Positions 28,567 to 37,065 of a stretch of DNA of 64,000 nucleotides are shown here, piece by piece. The position numbers and the translations under genes are program-made. Source of the stretch: an uncultured Alphaproteobacteria bacterium (GTDB taxonomy: Bacteria; Pseudomonadota; Alphaproteobacteria; Thalassobaculales; Thalassobaculaceae); contig CALMRI010000036.1 in assembly GCA_937776645.1 (NCBI GenBank), forward strand, positions 1-64,000, in the 5' to 3' direction. The notes beneath the pieces were generated by a model. It did no database searches and was not told where the DNA came from. It worked only from the letters and a program-made list of their open reading frames with translations. Within the stretch, counting starts at the first letter, position 1. Each line of letters begins with the position of its first letter.

Positions 28567-29280
28567 TTAGCAGCCCAATTGATCGGCCAAATCGAGCATG
28601 TTCTCGGAAATATAGTCAAATGCATGCTCGGCCTTAAAATCGCGATCCTGGTTCGGCCCATATTCGTGCGGCCGGGCGATAAACGCGGTCCGCAACCCAC
28701 ACGCGCCAGCGGCCAGCAAATCGCTGTTATGCGCCGCGCACATCAGCACCTCGGCCGGCTCCAGGCCCAGCCACTCGACGCCGGTCAGGTAGGTCTGGGG
28801 TGTCGGCTTGTAGGCTTGCGCCGGCTCGGCGCCGAGGATCACATCCCAGGGCAAACCCGCGTGCTTAGCCATATTGACCATCAACGCGACGTTGCCGTTC
28901 GACATGGTGCCGATGATGAATTTGGTTTTCAGCCGGGTCAGCCCGGCCGGTGAATCCGACCAACCGTCGAGCCGATGCCAAGCCTTGTTCAGATGGTCGA
29001 TCTCGGTTTCCGACAGTCTGTCGAACCCGCGCTCCGCCAACAACTCGACAAGGTTCTCCCGGTGCAGCACATCGAGACGGACATAGCCGCGCCCACCACT
29101 TCGGACCCGTTCCATGGCTGGTTGGTACTTGCCGCGCCAGGCATCGGCGAAGCCGAGCCAGTCAGCGTCGCCCCCCTTTGGCGCCAGGCTCTCCTTGGCC
29201 TCGCGAGCGATGCTGCTGCGCCAATCGACAACCGTGCCGAAGACGTCAAAAACAAGTGCCTTGATCGTGGTTGCGGCCAT
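28567..29280 (-). CDS. HAD-superfamily haloacid dehalogenase type II
   Basis: This is a 237-residue cytoplasmic HAD hydrolase. The nucleophile motif is LVFDVFGTVVDWRSS (Asp near residue 11). Motif II is seen as IIGTMSNGNVALM and motif III/IV as AHNSDLLAAGACGLRTAFIARP. This arrangement matches 2-haloacid dehalogenase type II, which hydrolyses L-2-haloacids to D-2-hydroxyacids, though many members act on other substrates. The gene converges with the PhyH gene. Confidence 0.88.
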   Translation of the reverse strand: MAATTIKALVFDVFGTVVDWRSSIAREAKESLAPKGGDADWLGFADAWRGKYQPAMERVRSGGRGYVRLDVLHRENLVELLAERGFDRLSETEIDHLNKAWHRLDGWSDSPAGLTRLKTKFIIGTMSNGNVALMVNMAKHAGLPWDVILGAEPAQAYKPTPQTYLTGVEWLGLEPAEVLMCAAHNSDLLAAGACGLRTAFIARPHEYGPNQDRDFKAEHAFDYISENMLDLADQLGC

Positions 29281-29735
29281 GCCTTTATTTCCCTATCTGC
29301 TGAAGTTGGCAGGATAGTCCGACGCCCATCATCCGGTCATGCTGAAATTTTTTCCGGCGGCGCTTGGTGGCGCAATATTTCACCCGGATCAATGGAATGT
29401 TTCCTTGACCAGAGCGTCCGGGAATGAAAGGTTTCGCCAGGCACAATGCCGCAACGGGGTCGCCTTCAAGAGTCCCGAATTGGAGCAGGGTAGTGAGGCG
29501 GTGCGAACCGCCGGTGGGGAAATGGCACGAAGATCAATGCACGCAGGGTCAAAGGGCCAACAATTTCGCAAGATGTGAATGCCTGAGAATACAAAAACTA
29601 CGGCGAAGATTTGGAATTTTCATTCCCGGCAGCCGACGAAGTGTCGATTGATACGGGTGATGGTCTATTTCAGCGTTTAACGTAAAATTTACTCGGAATT
29701 CGATTGAGATAAAGCATAGATAACGGGGAGGTTTC
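29281..29735. other. Gene-free region before the dipeptide transporter operon
   Basis: This 455-base region separates two divergent genes. Short open frames occur but none resembles a known family. The last 100 bases (about 29640-29720) are AT-richer than the rest and probably hold the promoter of the transporter operon at 29736. No hairpin or riboswitch was recognised. Confidence 0.35.
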
Positions 29736-30734
29736 GTGACAGCACTATTGCAGATCCAAGATCTGAAGACTCAATTTTCCACCTCTTCAGGGACGGTGAA
29801 AGCGGTCGATGGCGTCACCTACGACGTCGAGGAAGGCGAAACGGTCGCGGTGGTTGGCGAGTCCGGTTGCGGCAAATCCGTGACCGCTCTTTCGATTATG
29901 CGATTGGTCGCCGAGCCGGCCGGTAAGATAGTCGGCGGTCAGATCCTGTTTCAAGGCCGAAACCTGATCGACGTGGATATCGAGGAGATGCGCCGCATCC
30001 GCGGCAAGGACATCGCCATGGTGTTCCAGGAGCCGATGACTTCGCTGAATCCGGTATTGACCATCGGCATACAGCTGATGGAGACCTTGCAACAGCATCT
30101 GGATGTCGACGAGACGGCGGCGAAAGCCCGGGCAGTCGAACTGCTGGGACTAGTCGGCATTTCCGACGCCGAGCGGCGGCTAGCGCAGTATCCGCACAAC
30201 CTCAGTGGCGGCATGCGTCAACGCGTGATGATCGCGATGGCGCTGAGCTGCGAGCCGAAGCTGATTATCGCCGATGAACCGACGACGGCGCTGGATGTGA
30301 CCATCCAGGCGCAGATTTTGGAGTTGATGAAGGATCTGACTCGGCGTCTCGGCGTGGCCCTGATCATCATCACCCATAATCTTGGGGTCGTGGCACGATA
30401 CGCCAACCGGGTTAACGTGATGTACGCCGGAAAGATCATCGAGCGCGGCAACGCGCGTGAGATCTATCACAATCCCAAACACCCCTACACGTTGGGCCTG
30501 CTACGTTCGGTGCCTCGTCTGGATCAGCCGCGTGGCGAAAGGCTGGTCCCGATTACCGGCCATCCGCCGGATCTCACCCGTCTCGATGGCGGCTGCGCGT
30601 TCCGCCCGCGATGCGCTTTTGCGACTGAACGATGCGGCAAGGAGAAGCCGCCGCTGGAGGACCTCGGCGATGGGCATCTCTCGGCGTGCTGGGAGAAGGA
30701 ACATGTCAGCTTGAACGCGAGGAAAGCATCGTGA
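29736..30734 (+). CDS. Dipeptide/oligopeptide ABC transporter ATP-binding protein (DppD-type)
   Basis: This 332-residue ATPase is the first gene of a five-gene importer. Walker A is GESGCGKSV at about 46, the Q-loop is [12 protein letters not shown], the signature is [15 protein letters not shown] and Walker B is [14 protein letters not shown]. The C-terminal oligopeptide-transporter extension ends [12 protein letters not shown], with Cys residues that in DppD can bind an Fe-S cluster. It starts at a GTG after GGGGAGG. The stop overlaps the next gene's GTG (GTGA). Its base composition is GC-rich, unlike the downstream permeases. Confidence 0.93.
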   Translation: MTALLQIQDLKTQFSTSSGTVKAVDGVTYDVEEGETVAVVGESGCGKSVTALSIMRLVAEPAGKIVGGQILFQGRNLIDVDIEEMRRIRGKDIAMVFQEPMTSLNPVLTIGIQLMETLQQHLDVDETAAKARAVELLGLVGISDAERRLAQYPHNLSGGMRQRVMIAMALSCEPKLIIADEPTTALDVTIQAQILELMKDLTRRLGVALIIITHNLGVVARYANRVNVMYAGKIIERGNAREIYHNPKHPYTLGLLRSVPRLDQPRGERLVPITGHPPDLTRLDGGCAFRPRCAFATERCGKEKPPLEDLGDGHLSACWEKEHVSLNARKAS

Positions 30735-31750
30735 GCGTGACGGAGGCCGATACGAATACCCCTCAGCAAGCGCTGGGCGACGTTCTTCTGCAGGTCAAAG
30801 GCCTGAAGAAGCATTTCCCCATTACCGATGGCATCCTGGTCAAGCGCGCCGTGGGCCACGTAAAAGCCGTGGACGGCATCAGCTTCGAGGTTCGCAAGGG
30901 TGAGACGCTGGGATTGGTCGGCGAGTCTGGTTGCGGCAAGTCGACTACCGGGCGGTGCATTCTGCAGCTTGATCAGCTGACAGAAGGCGAAATCATTTAC
31001 GACGGCGTCGATCTTTCCACCATCAGCCGGGCCGAACTCAACCGGATGCGGGAACGCATTCAGGTGATCTTTCAGGACCCGTTTTCCTCGCTCAATCCAC
31101 GGATGAAAATCGGCGATATCATCGCCGAGCCGATGCATGTCCACGGCATCGAGCCGGACGCTGCCAAACGCCGGGAACGGGTGTCCGAACTCCTGACGGT
31201 CTGCGGTCTCAGTCCGCGCTTCGCCGACCGGTATCCGCACGAAATGAGCGGCGGTCAACGGCAGCGAGTCGGCATCGCGCGGGCCTTGTCGATGCGACCC
31301 GAATTCATTATCTGCGACGAGGCGGTCTCGGCCCTTGACGTGTCGATCCAGGCCCAAGTGATCAACCTGCTGGAGGATCTACGCGAGCAGTTCAATCTGA
31401 CTTATTTGTTCATCGCCCATGATCTGAGCGTGGTGCGCCATCTCTGCCATCGTGTCGCGGTGATGTATCTCGGCAAGATCGTCGAGTTGGCCGAGTCGGA
31501 TGAGTTGTTCGACAATCCGATGCATCCATATACCCAGGCTTTGTTATCAGCCGTGCCCGTTCCGGACCCAGAGTTAGAGGCTAGTCGGGCGCACCAGGTC
31601 ATGGAGGGGGAAGTGCCAAGCCCGATTAACCCACCTTCGGGCTGCGTATTCCACACCCGCTGCCCAAAAGCGGTAGACTCGTGTAAAACAGCCATGCCAG
31701 TGTTAAAGGAACTGCGACCAGGCCATTGGGTCGCCTGCACCGAAGTTTAG
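30731..31750 (+). CDS. Dipeptide/oligopeptide ABC transporter ATP-binding protein (DppF-type)
   Basis: This 339-residue second ATPase pairs with the previous one. It has [21 protein letters not shown] ahead of Walker [11 protein letters not shown], the signature [15 protein letters not shown] and Walker [15 protein letters not shown]. The C-terminus has the [15 protein letters not shown] cysteine pattern. The GTG start at 30731 overlaps the upstream stop, so the pair is translationally coupled. Composition is GC-rich over most of the gene and drifts towards AT in its last 150 or so bases, near the start of the AT-rich block. Confidence 0.93.
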   Translation: MSVTEADTNTPQQALGDVLLQVKGLKKHFPITDGILVKRAVGHVKAVDGISFEVRKGETLGLVGESGCGKSTTGRCILQLDQLTEGEIIYDGVDLSTISRAELNRMRERIQVIFQDPFSSLNPRMKIGDIIAEPMHVHGIEPDAAKRRERVSELLTVCGLSPRFADRYPHEMSGGQRQRVGIARALSMRPEFIICDEAVSALDVSIQAQVINLLEDLREQFNLTYLFIAHDLSVVRHLCHRVAVMYLGKIVELAESDELFDNPMHPYTQALLSAVPVPDPELEASRAHQVMEGEVPSPINPPSGCVFHTRCPKAVDSCKTAMPVLKELRPGHWVACTEV

Positions 31751-31824
31751 TAGCTAGAGCAGCAACAAAATAAAATGCAGTTTGTTGAAGGTGTTGAAAA
31801 AAACAGTAAACTTGGGAGAACAAT

Positions 31825-33435
31825 ATGATGAAGAACCTATTAAAGACTGGCGCTTTATTCGGCGTTGGTCTGGCAATTGGGCTAGGAGCCTCGGGAGCAT
31901 CTCTCGCTGCCACGCCAAAGTCAGGAGGGGTGTTGAATTTTGTAGTGCCGAGTAACCCTCCTTCATACGATGCCCACCAGGAAACAACATTCGGCGTTAT
32001 TCATCCGCTGTCGCCAGCGTATAGCTTGTTAATTCGCGTGGATCCAAATAACCCCGGATCACCTGACTACGTCTGTGACCTCTGTGAGGGCGGAATTCCA
32101 ACCGCCACAGACGGAGGAAAGACCTACACGTTTAAAATACAAACGGGTGTCAAATTTCATGATGGAACACCTCTTACGTCTGCTGACGTAAGAGCTAGTC
32201 TAGAAAAAATTATCTTCCCGCCAAAGGGCGTTCCAAGTTCGCGTAAGTCTATGTACAAAATGGTAGACTCGATGTCCTCGCCAGATGCGACGACTCTTGT
32301 AATCAAGCTTAAATACCCATCGGCCGCGTTCATGCCCGCAATAGCGACCCCTTTCAATTGGATTTATTCCAAGAAAGACCTCGATAGTCATGGCTACGAA
32401 TGGCATAAAACTAATGTTAACGGTTCGGGCCCATTCATATTCAAAGAGCATGTGGCTGGGTCACATATCTCGGGCACAAAAAACCAAAATTATCACCACA
32501 AAGGTATGCCTTACTTAGACGGGTATAGAGCTATTATTGCACCCAAAATGAAGCTCCGGATCGACGCTATCCGCGGAGATACCGCTTCAATCGAGTTCAG
32601 AGGATTCCCACCCTCGGCGCGTGACGATCTTGTTAGGGCCTTGGGAGACAAAATCACTGTCCAAGAAGGCGACTGGAACTGCGGCAACCTCGTAGTATTC
32701 AATACAAAGATTAAGCCGTTTGATGACAAACGGGTACGGCGAGCTTTGACACTCGCTATCGACCGCTGGAACGGTTCGAAGAAACTTTCAAAATATGCAA
32801 TCGTAAAAACTGCAGCCGGGATCGTCTATCCCAATCACCCGCTGGCGGCAACCAAGGAAGAACTGCACCAGTTAGCTGGTATGTGGCCAGATATTAAAAA
32901 ATCTCGCGCCGAAGCGAGGCGCCTTCTGAAGGAAGCTGGTCATGAAAATTTGACCTTTGACCTTCACAACCGGGCCGTGGACCAACCCTACAAACACGTT
33001 GGAACTTGGCTAATAAATCAATGGAAACAGATAGGCGTAAAGGTAACCCAGAAGGCCGTGCCTACGAAGCAGTGGTACAGCAAGTACCGTAAAACTAAGG
33101 ACTACCAAGTCGGTCTCGACGCAAATTGCCAGTCCGTTATTAATCCTGTCGCGGATGTAGCTAAAGTCCTTTGTAGTTCGAGCAACAATTACTCTCAGTG
33201 TGAAAACGCTGAACTAGAGGAGTTGTTCGAAAAAATGAACAAAGAGAGCGACCCGGCCAAAGTCCGTACGATGATGCGTCGGTACGAAAAAATTGTGCTT
33301 GACGAGGAAGCTTATATTGGACACGCACTGTGGTGGTACAAAATCAATCCTCACAGGTCTTATGTAAAAGGCTGGAAAATTGCCCCCAGTCACTATCTAG
33401 GGCAGCAACTTGATACCGTCTGGCTAGATAAGTAA
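31825..33435 (+). CDS. ABC transporter extracytoplasmic solute-binding protein, family 5
   Basis: This is a 536-residue periplasmic receptor. A signal peptide is obvious (MMKNLLKTGALFGVG, hydrophobic core, then ASLAATPKSG), and the family 5 pattern is seen in VKFHDGTPLTSADVRASLEK. Later segments KIVLDEEAYIGHALWWYKIN and the C-terminus are typical of peptide-binding proteins. Codon usage is strongly AT-leaning compared with the two ATPase genes upstream. The spacing to the upstream ATPase is 74 AT-rich bases, with GGGAGAAC as ribosome-binding site. Substrate is unknown; dipeptides or small organic solutes are likely. Confidence 0.9.
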   Translation: MMKNLLKTGALFGVGLAIGLGASGASLAATPKSGGVLNFVVPSNPPSYDAHQETTFGVIHPLSPAYSLLIRVDPNNPGSPDYVCDLCEGGIPTATDGGKTYTFKIQTGVKFHDGTPLTSADVRASLEKIIFPPKGVPSSRKSMYKMVDSMSSPDATTLVIKLKYPSAAFMPAIATPFNWIYSKKDLDSHGYEWHKTNVNGSGPFIFKEHVAGSHISGTKNQNYHHKGMPYLDGYRAIIAPKMKLRIDAIRGDTASIEFRGFPPSARDDLVRALGDKITVQEGDWNCGNLVVFNTKIKPFDDKRVRRALTLAIDRWNGSKKLSKYAIVKTAAGIVYPNHPLAATKEELHQLAGMWPDIKKSRAEARRLLKEAGHENLTFDLHNRAVDQPYKHVGTWLINQWKQIGVKVTQKAVPTKQWYSKYRKTKDYQVGLDANCQSVINPVADVAKVLCSSSNNYSQCENAELEELFEKMNKESDPAKVRTMMRRYEKIVLDEEAYIGHALWWYKINPHRSYVKGWKIAPSHYLGQQLDTVWLDK

Positions 33436-33454
33436 TCTAGCCGTCATTAAGGCT

Positions 33455-33499
33455 AAAGCCGTCGTCGCATCCTATTCTTTGGGGCGTGATGACGGCTTT
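33455..33499 (+). terminator. Intercistronic stem-loop between binding protein and permease
   Basis: A 14-base-pair stem forms between 33455-33468 and 33486-33499, with two G-U pairs and a 17-base loop. It begins and ends with an AAAGCC/GGCTTT arm. A run of T follows only weakly, so it may be a partial terminator or an mRNA-stabilising hairpin. Such structures after a binding-protein gene commonly raise receptor expression above permease expression; that role is inferred here. Confidence 0.6.
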
Positions 33500-33536
33500 A
33501 ACTATATAAAAAAATTAATTGTCAGTGGCCTGTGCA

Positions 33537-34508
33537 ATGTACAAATACATTATAAACCGCTTAATTTTGGTGATACCTACGCTGCTTGGAGCAGCTATTT
33601 TGGTTTTTGTTGTTTTGCGTCTAGCTCCTGGCGACGTCTGTGAGATGCGTTTGGGTGGTACTGGGATGATGATAGACCCCGAGGCATTAGAAATTTGTCG
33701 CGAGAATACTGGCCTTAATGATTCCAAGATTGTCCAATTTGGACATTTCGTTGGTGGATATTTCACTGGCGATTTAGGAGTATCGATGTGGACGTCGCGT
33801 CCCGTAGTCGAAGAGATTGGGATTCGGTTTCAAGTGTCGTTACAGCTTGCTTTGATGGCTACATTTTTATCCATAATCATAGCAATACCACTTGGGACAA
33901 TATCGGCTGTAAAGCAAAACACGTGGATAGATTACGCGGTACGAAGCTTTGCGATTGCAGGGATAGCCGTACCGTCGTTTTTTCTAGGTATTTTGATCAT
34001 TCTAGGAATTCTTATTGCTTCTCAAGCGTGGTTTGGTGAACCTTGGATGCCACCAATTCACACTATTTCGATTTTTGATGATCCTTTTGGTAACCTATCC
34101 CAACTTATTTGGCCTGCTTTAGCTACCGGTTACCGATACGCAGCGGTCTCAACACGAATGACCCGATCCGCTTTGCTCGAGGTGTTACGTGAGGATTACG
34201 TTCGGACCGCGCGCGCGAAAGGGTTGCTTGAGAAACTGATCATTAGGCGCCACGCTCTGAAGAATGCAATGCTGCCCGTGGTTACTATCATCGGTATTGA
34301 ATTTGCTTTCTTGATGGGAGGCTTAGTGGTTACCGAGCAGGTATTCAACCTCAACGGCATTGGCAAACTTTTTGTCGAATCTGTACTTAACGGCGATTTT
34401 AGCTTAACCCAACACTTAGTCATGCTGGTCGCGTTGATATTTATCATGACGAATTTTGCAATTGACTTAATGTATGCTTGGCTTGATCCAAGAATTCGCT
34501 ATTCCTGA
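33537..34508 (+). CDS. ABC transporter permease (DppB-type)
   Basis: The 323-residue protein has six predicted membrane helices. It starts MYKYIINRLILVIPTLLGA and has the first-loop pattern FVVLRLAPGDVCEM. The EAA loop is seen as EDYVRTARAKGLLEKLIIRR, followed by ALKNAMLPVVTIIG. In-frame TTG (33519) and GTG (33525) starts exist upstream; the ATG at 33537 matches family N-termini. In the 60 bases from 33541 I count 22 G or C, against 39 in the 60 bases from 29821 inside the upstream ATPase gene. Confidence 0.92.
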   Translation: MYKYIINRLILVIPTLLGAAILVFVVLRLAPGDVCEMRLGGTGMMIDPEALEICRENTGLNDSKIVQFGHFVGGYFTGDLGVSMWTSRPVVEEIGIRFQVSLQLALMATFLSIIIAIPLGTISAVKQNTWIDYAVRSFAIAGIAVPSFFLGILIILGILIASQAWFGEPWMPPIHTISIFDDPFGNLSQLIWPALATGYRYAAVSTRMTRSALLEVLREDYVRTARAKGLLEKLIIRRHALKNAMLPVVTIIGIEFAFLMGGLVVTEQVFNLNGIGKLFVESVLNGDFSLTQHLVMLVALIFIMTNFAIDLMYAWLDPRIRYS

Positions 34509-34519
34509 GGATTTTGATT

Positions 34520-35413
34520 ATGGCAATAGCTACTGATATGTTGGATTCTGCAACTCCCTCTAAGCGTTGGTTCAGCCCAGCTTCATTGGCGGATTTTAGT
34601 CGAAAACATCCGCTTGGGGCGATTGGTGCAGTCATAATATTTATCATGGTATTTTCGGCCGGTTTCGCCGAAATTATTTGTGTTAACGACCCAGACGACT
34701 GGGTTGAAGATGGAGCGCTAGCACCGAGTTGGGCATATCCCCTTGGGACAGACCAATATGGTAGGGATATTATGAGCCGTATTATCTACGGTGCTAGAAC
34801 AGCTTTAACTATTGGTTTTATTTCAGCCTTTATTGGCTCGTTTATAGGACTCGTACTTGGGGTCGGGAGCGCTTATTTTGGTGGAAATGTTGATCTTGTT
34901 TTCCAACGAATTATGGATGTCTTTCTTGCGTTCCCGCTAATAATCTTGGCGTTGGCGGTCGTTGCTGTACTTGGCGTTGGCATTGAAAACACAATTGTAG
35001 CTATAACCATCCCATTTATTCCTCAGTGCGCTCGGGTAGTCCGCTCAAACGCTCTAGCTTTGCGAGAAATACCTTTTGTGGACGCAGCACGCGCGTGTGG
35101 ATTTTCTCACTCCCGTATTATACTGCGGCACATGGTGCCAAATGTAATGGCACCGTTTCTGATAATGATCACTACATTTGTTGGGCAAGCGATCCTCTTA
35201 GAAGCGTCTCTCTCCTACTTAGGCCTTGGAGTACAGGAGCCAATCCCTGCCTGGGGTCTAATGCTTCAGGGTGGCGCAGAAGAATATCTCGAACAGCACC
35301 CTTGGATGGCGATCTTTCCTGGTTTAGCTATCACTTTAGCAGTGTTTGCATTTAATCTTTTTGGTGATGCACTGCGTGACGTGCTCGACCCAAAGCTCCG
35401 CTCTGAAAGATAA
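34520..35413 (+). CDS. ABC transporter permease (DppC-type)
   Basis: This 297-residue partner permease has a soluble N-terminal stretch then helices. Family features are YPLGTDQYGRDIMSRIIYGA in the first periplasmic loop and the EAA region REIPFVDAARACGFSHSRII, then LEASLSYLGLGVQEPIPAWG. The ATG at 34520 is preceded by TGAGG, with an 11-base gap after dppB. Like dppB it is AT-rich; the 60 bases from 34801 contain 22 G or C. It completes the transporter with its ATPases and receptor. Confidence 0.92.
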   Translation: MAIATDMLDSATPSKRWFSPASLADFSRKHPLGAIGAVIIFIMVFSAGFAEIICVNDPDDWVEDGALAPSWAYPLGTDQYGRDIMSRIIYGARTALTIGFISAFIGSFIGLVLGVGSAYFGGNVDLVFQRIMDVFLAFPLIILALAVVAVLGVGIENTIVAITIPFIPQCARVVRSNALALREIPFVDAARACGFSHSRIILRHMVPNVMAPFLIMITTFVGQAILLEASLSYLGLGVQEPIPAWGLMLQGGAEEYLEQHPWMAIFPGLAITLAVFAFNLFGDALRDVLDPKLRSER

Positions 35414-35441
35414 CGCTGAGGGTCCCGTTCAAGGAACCAAT

Positions 35442-36329
35442 ATGGGTGATATAGAAACTGGTTTATCTGCTTGGCGGATGAGTTCTAACCATAACCGAAT
35501 GATTGAGATTCAAAAGGGACCAGCAGCCACAACCCTTGGATCAGTTGAATTAGCTTATTTTGGGAGCTCTGCGTTTCGCGTCACGTCGCCCAGCGGAATT
35601 ACTATTATGGTCGACCCGTGGCGCAATTTTCCAACCCGAAAATGGGATTGGTATTTTCACGACTTTCCAATCACTGCCGTCGATATCGGGGTCTCCACCC
35701 ACGCGCATTTTGACCACGATGCGCTGCACCGCCTTGACGCGCACGTGCTGCTGGATCGATTGATCGGCACCTACCGGTTTGGCGACGTAACGCTGACCGG
35801 CATTGCCGATAAGCACGCAACCGACTCCTCGGCCGCCGTGTACGACTTCAAGAGGATCATCCGCCATTTCGACGGCATTGATATAGAGCCACCGAACAAT
35901 CCACGCTCCTGGGACCACTGCCTGATCCTGATTGAGACCGGCGGGTTGCGGATCCTCGCCTGGGGCGACAACCGACACAATCCACCAGACCAGATCTGGG
36001 ACGCGCTCGGACAGATCGACATCCTGCTGCTGCCGGTCGACGATTCCCAACACGTCATGAGTTTTCCGCACGCCGAATCGATCATCGAGCGGCTGCAGCC
36101 ACGGGTGGTCGTGCCGCATCACTATTACATCTTCGACGTGACGGTACGTCAAAGCACCTTGCAGTCCGCCGACCCCTGGGTCACCCAGCAAGGCAAGGAA
36201 GCCCGCTGGCTCGATAGCCCAACGGTAATCTATCGCCGCGAGGAAATCGCCGACCTCCAAGCCCGCGTCGACTTCTTCGGCGACCATGTCGCCTTCGACA
36301 AGGCGCACTGGCACAGGGAAGGCGCCTAA
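35442..36329 (+). CDS. Metallo-beta-lactamase-fold hydrolase (UlaG-like)
   Basis: This 295-residue protein has the two-metal motif HAHFDHDALHR (HxHxDH), preceded by GITIMVDPWRN and followed by GDNRHNPPDQIWD and PHHYYIFD. The pattern resembles the L-ascorbate-6-phosphate lactonase (UlaG) branch, so hydrolysis of a lactone, ester or phosphoester is likely. It follows dppC by 28 bases with AAGGAA as ribosome-binding site and may process the imported solute. Composition changes inside the gene: AT-rich to about 35650, then GC-rich to the end, which suggests a recombination junction. Confidence 0.85.
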   Translation: MGDIETGLSAWRMSSNHNRMIEIQKGPAATTLGSVELAYFGSSAFRVTSPSGITIMVDPWRNFPTRKWDWYFHDFPITAVDIGVSTHAHFDHDALHRLDAHVLLDRLIGTYRFGDVTLTGIADKHATDSSAAVYDFKRIIRHFDGIDIEPPNNPRSWDHCLILIETGGLRILAWGDNRHNPPDQIWDALGQIDILLLPVDDSQHVMSFPHAESIIERLQPRVVVPHHYYIFDVTVRQSTLQSADPWVTQQGKEARWLDSPTVIYRREEIADLQARVDFFGDHVAFDKAHWHREGA

Positions 36330-36372
36330 GCCAGCAAGGGCCGGCGAATCGTCTTTAATTTATGAGTTTCCT

Positions 36373-37065
36373 CTAAAAAACAACGAAGTCGAAGCGCGCT
36401 GACTTGCCTCGCATTCCATTGTCCAACGTCGCGTCCCGAGGATCGATCATCAGTTTTTTCTGGCCTGGATACAGCATCAGGGCGAATAATCCGTCGCGGT
36501 CGTTCTCCGGATGATCCTTGAGGTAGAGTTGGGTGGTCAGCGCCTCGGCACCAACGCGGCGGATAGTGACGTGAATATGTGGCGGCCGGCCGCCATAGGG
36601 CACTGGCATCAGGGTTAAAAACCGATACTTCCCGTCGGCACCGGTATCAAGGGCTCCATAGCCCTGAAACCGATGATCGAACCGCGTCCGATCGGGGTCG
36701 CGGGGGTGATCGTAGATGCCCTGATTATCGGCTTGCCAAATTTCAACGCGGGCGCCGGCGATTGGCCGTTCGCTGCGGGTGGTAACCGTTCCGTGCAACT
36801 CCAGCGGCTCACCCGCCGGCGGTGCCCCATCGCCAACGCTTAACAGGTTCCAGTCGGCCTCGCCGGGTTTCTCCTTGGGATAGTGAGGCCCTGCGACTTG
36901 ACTGGGTGTCGGTCTAACCTGCTCGGCTCTGGCGGAGCCCGCTGACAGGCCGAGCGCCGAGACGCCGCCGACAATCTGGGCGACATGCCGCAAAATCCTT
37001 CGGCGCGATGGTCTGCTCCCAAGTAATTCAAGGTCGGGGGGTCTAAAGCGCGAGCGATCTTTCAT
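36373..37065 (-). CDS. Tat-exported intradiol ring-cleavage dioxygenase
   Basis: This 230-residue protein belongs to the protocatechuate 3,4-dioxygenase-like family, which cleaves catechols between the hydroxyl groups with Fe(III). The N-terminus has a twin-arginine signal (SRRRILR) and a hydrophobic stretch ending SARAEQ. The mature part has IWQADNQGIYDHP with the first Tyr ligand, then PVPYGGRPPHIHV with the second Tyr and two His ligands. Secreted members occur but their substrates are mostly unknown. Its ATG overlaps the upstream ABC ATPase stop (ATGA), so the two are coupled. It converges with the MBL gene. Confidence 0.88.
   Translation of the reverse strand: MKDRSRFRPPDLELLGSRPSRRRILRHVAQIVGGVSALGLSAGSARAEQVRPTPSQVAGPHYPKEKPGEADWNLLSVGDGAPPAGEPLELHGTVTTRSERPIAGARVEIWQADNQGIYDHPRDPDRTRFDHRFQGYGALDTGADGKYRFLTLMPVPYGGRPPHIHVTIRRVGAEALTTQLYLKDHPENDRDGLFALMLYPGQKKLMIDPRDATLDNGMRGKSARFDFVVF

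Noticed and set aside
29339-29578. 79-codon open frame before the transporter operon
   Set aside because: No ribosome-binding site or family match, and a biased, arbitrary composition; treated as noncoding.
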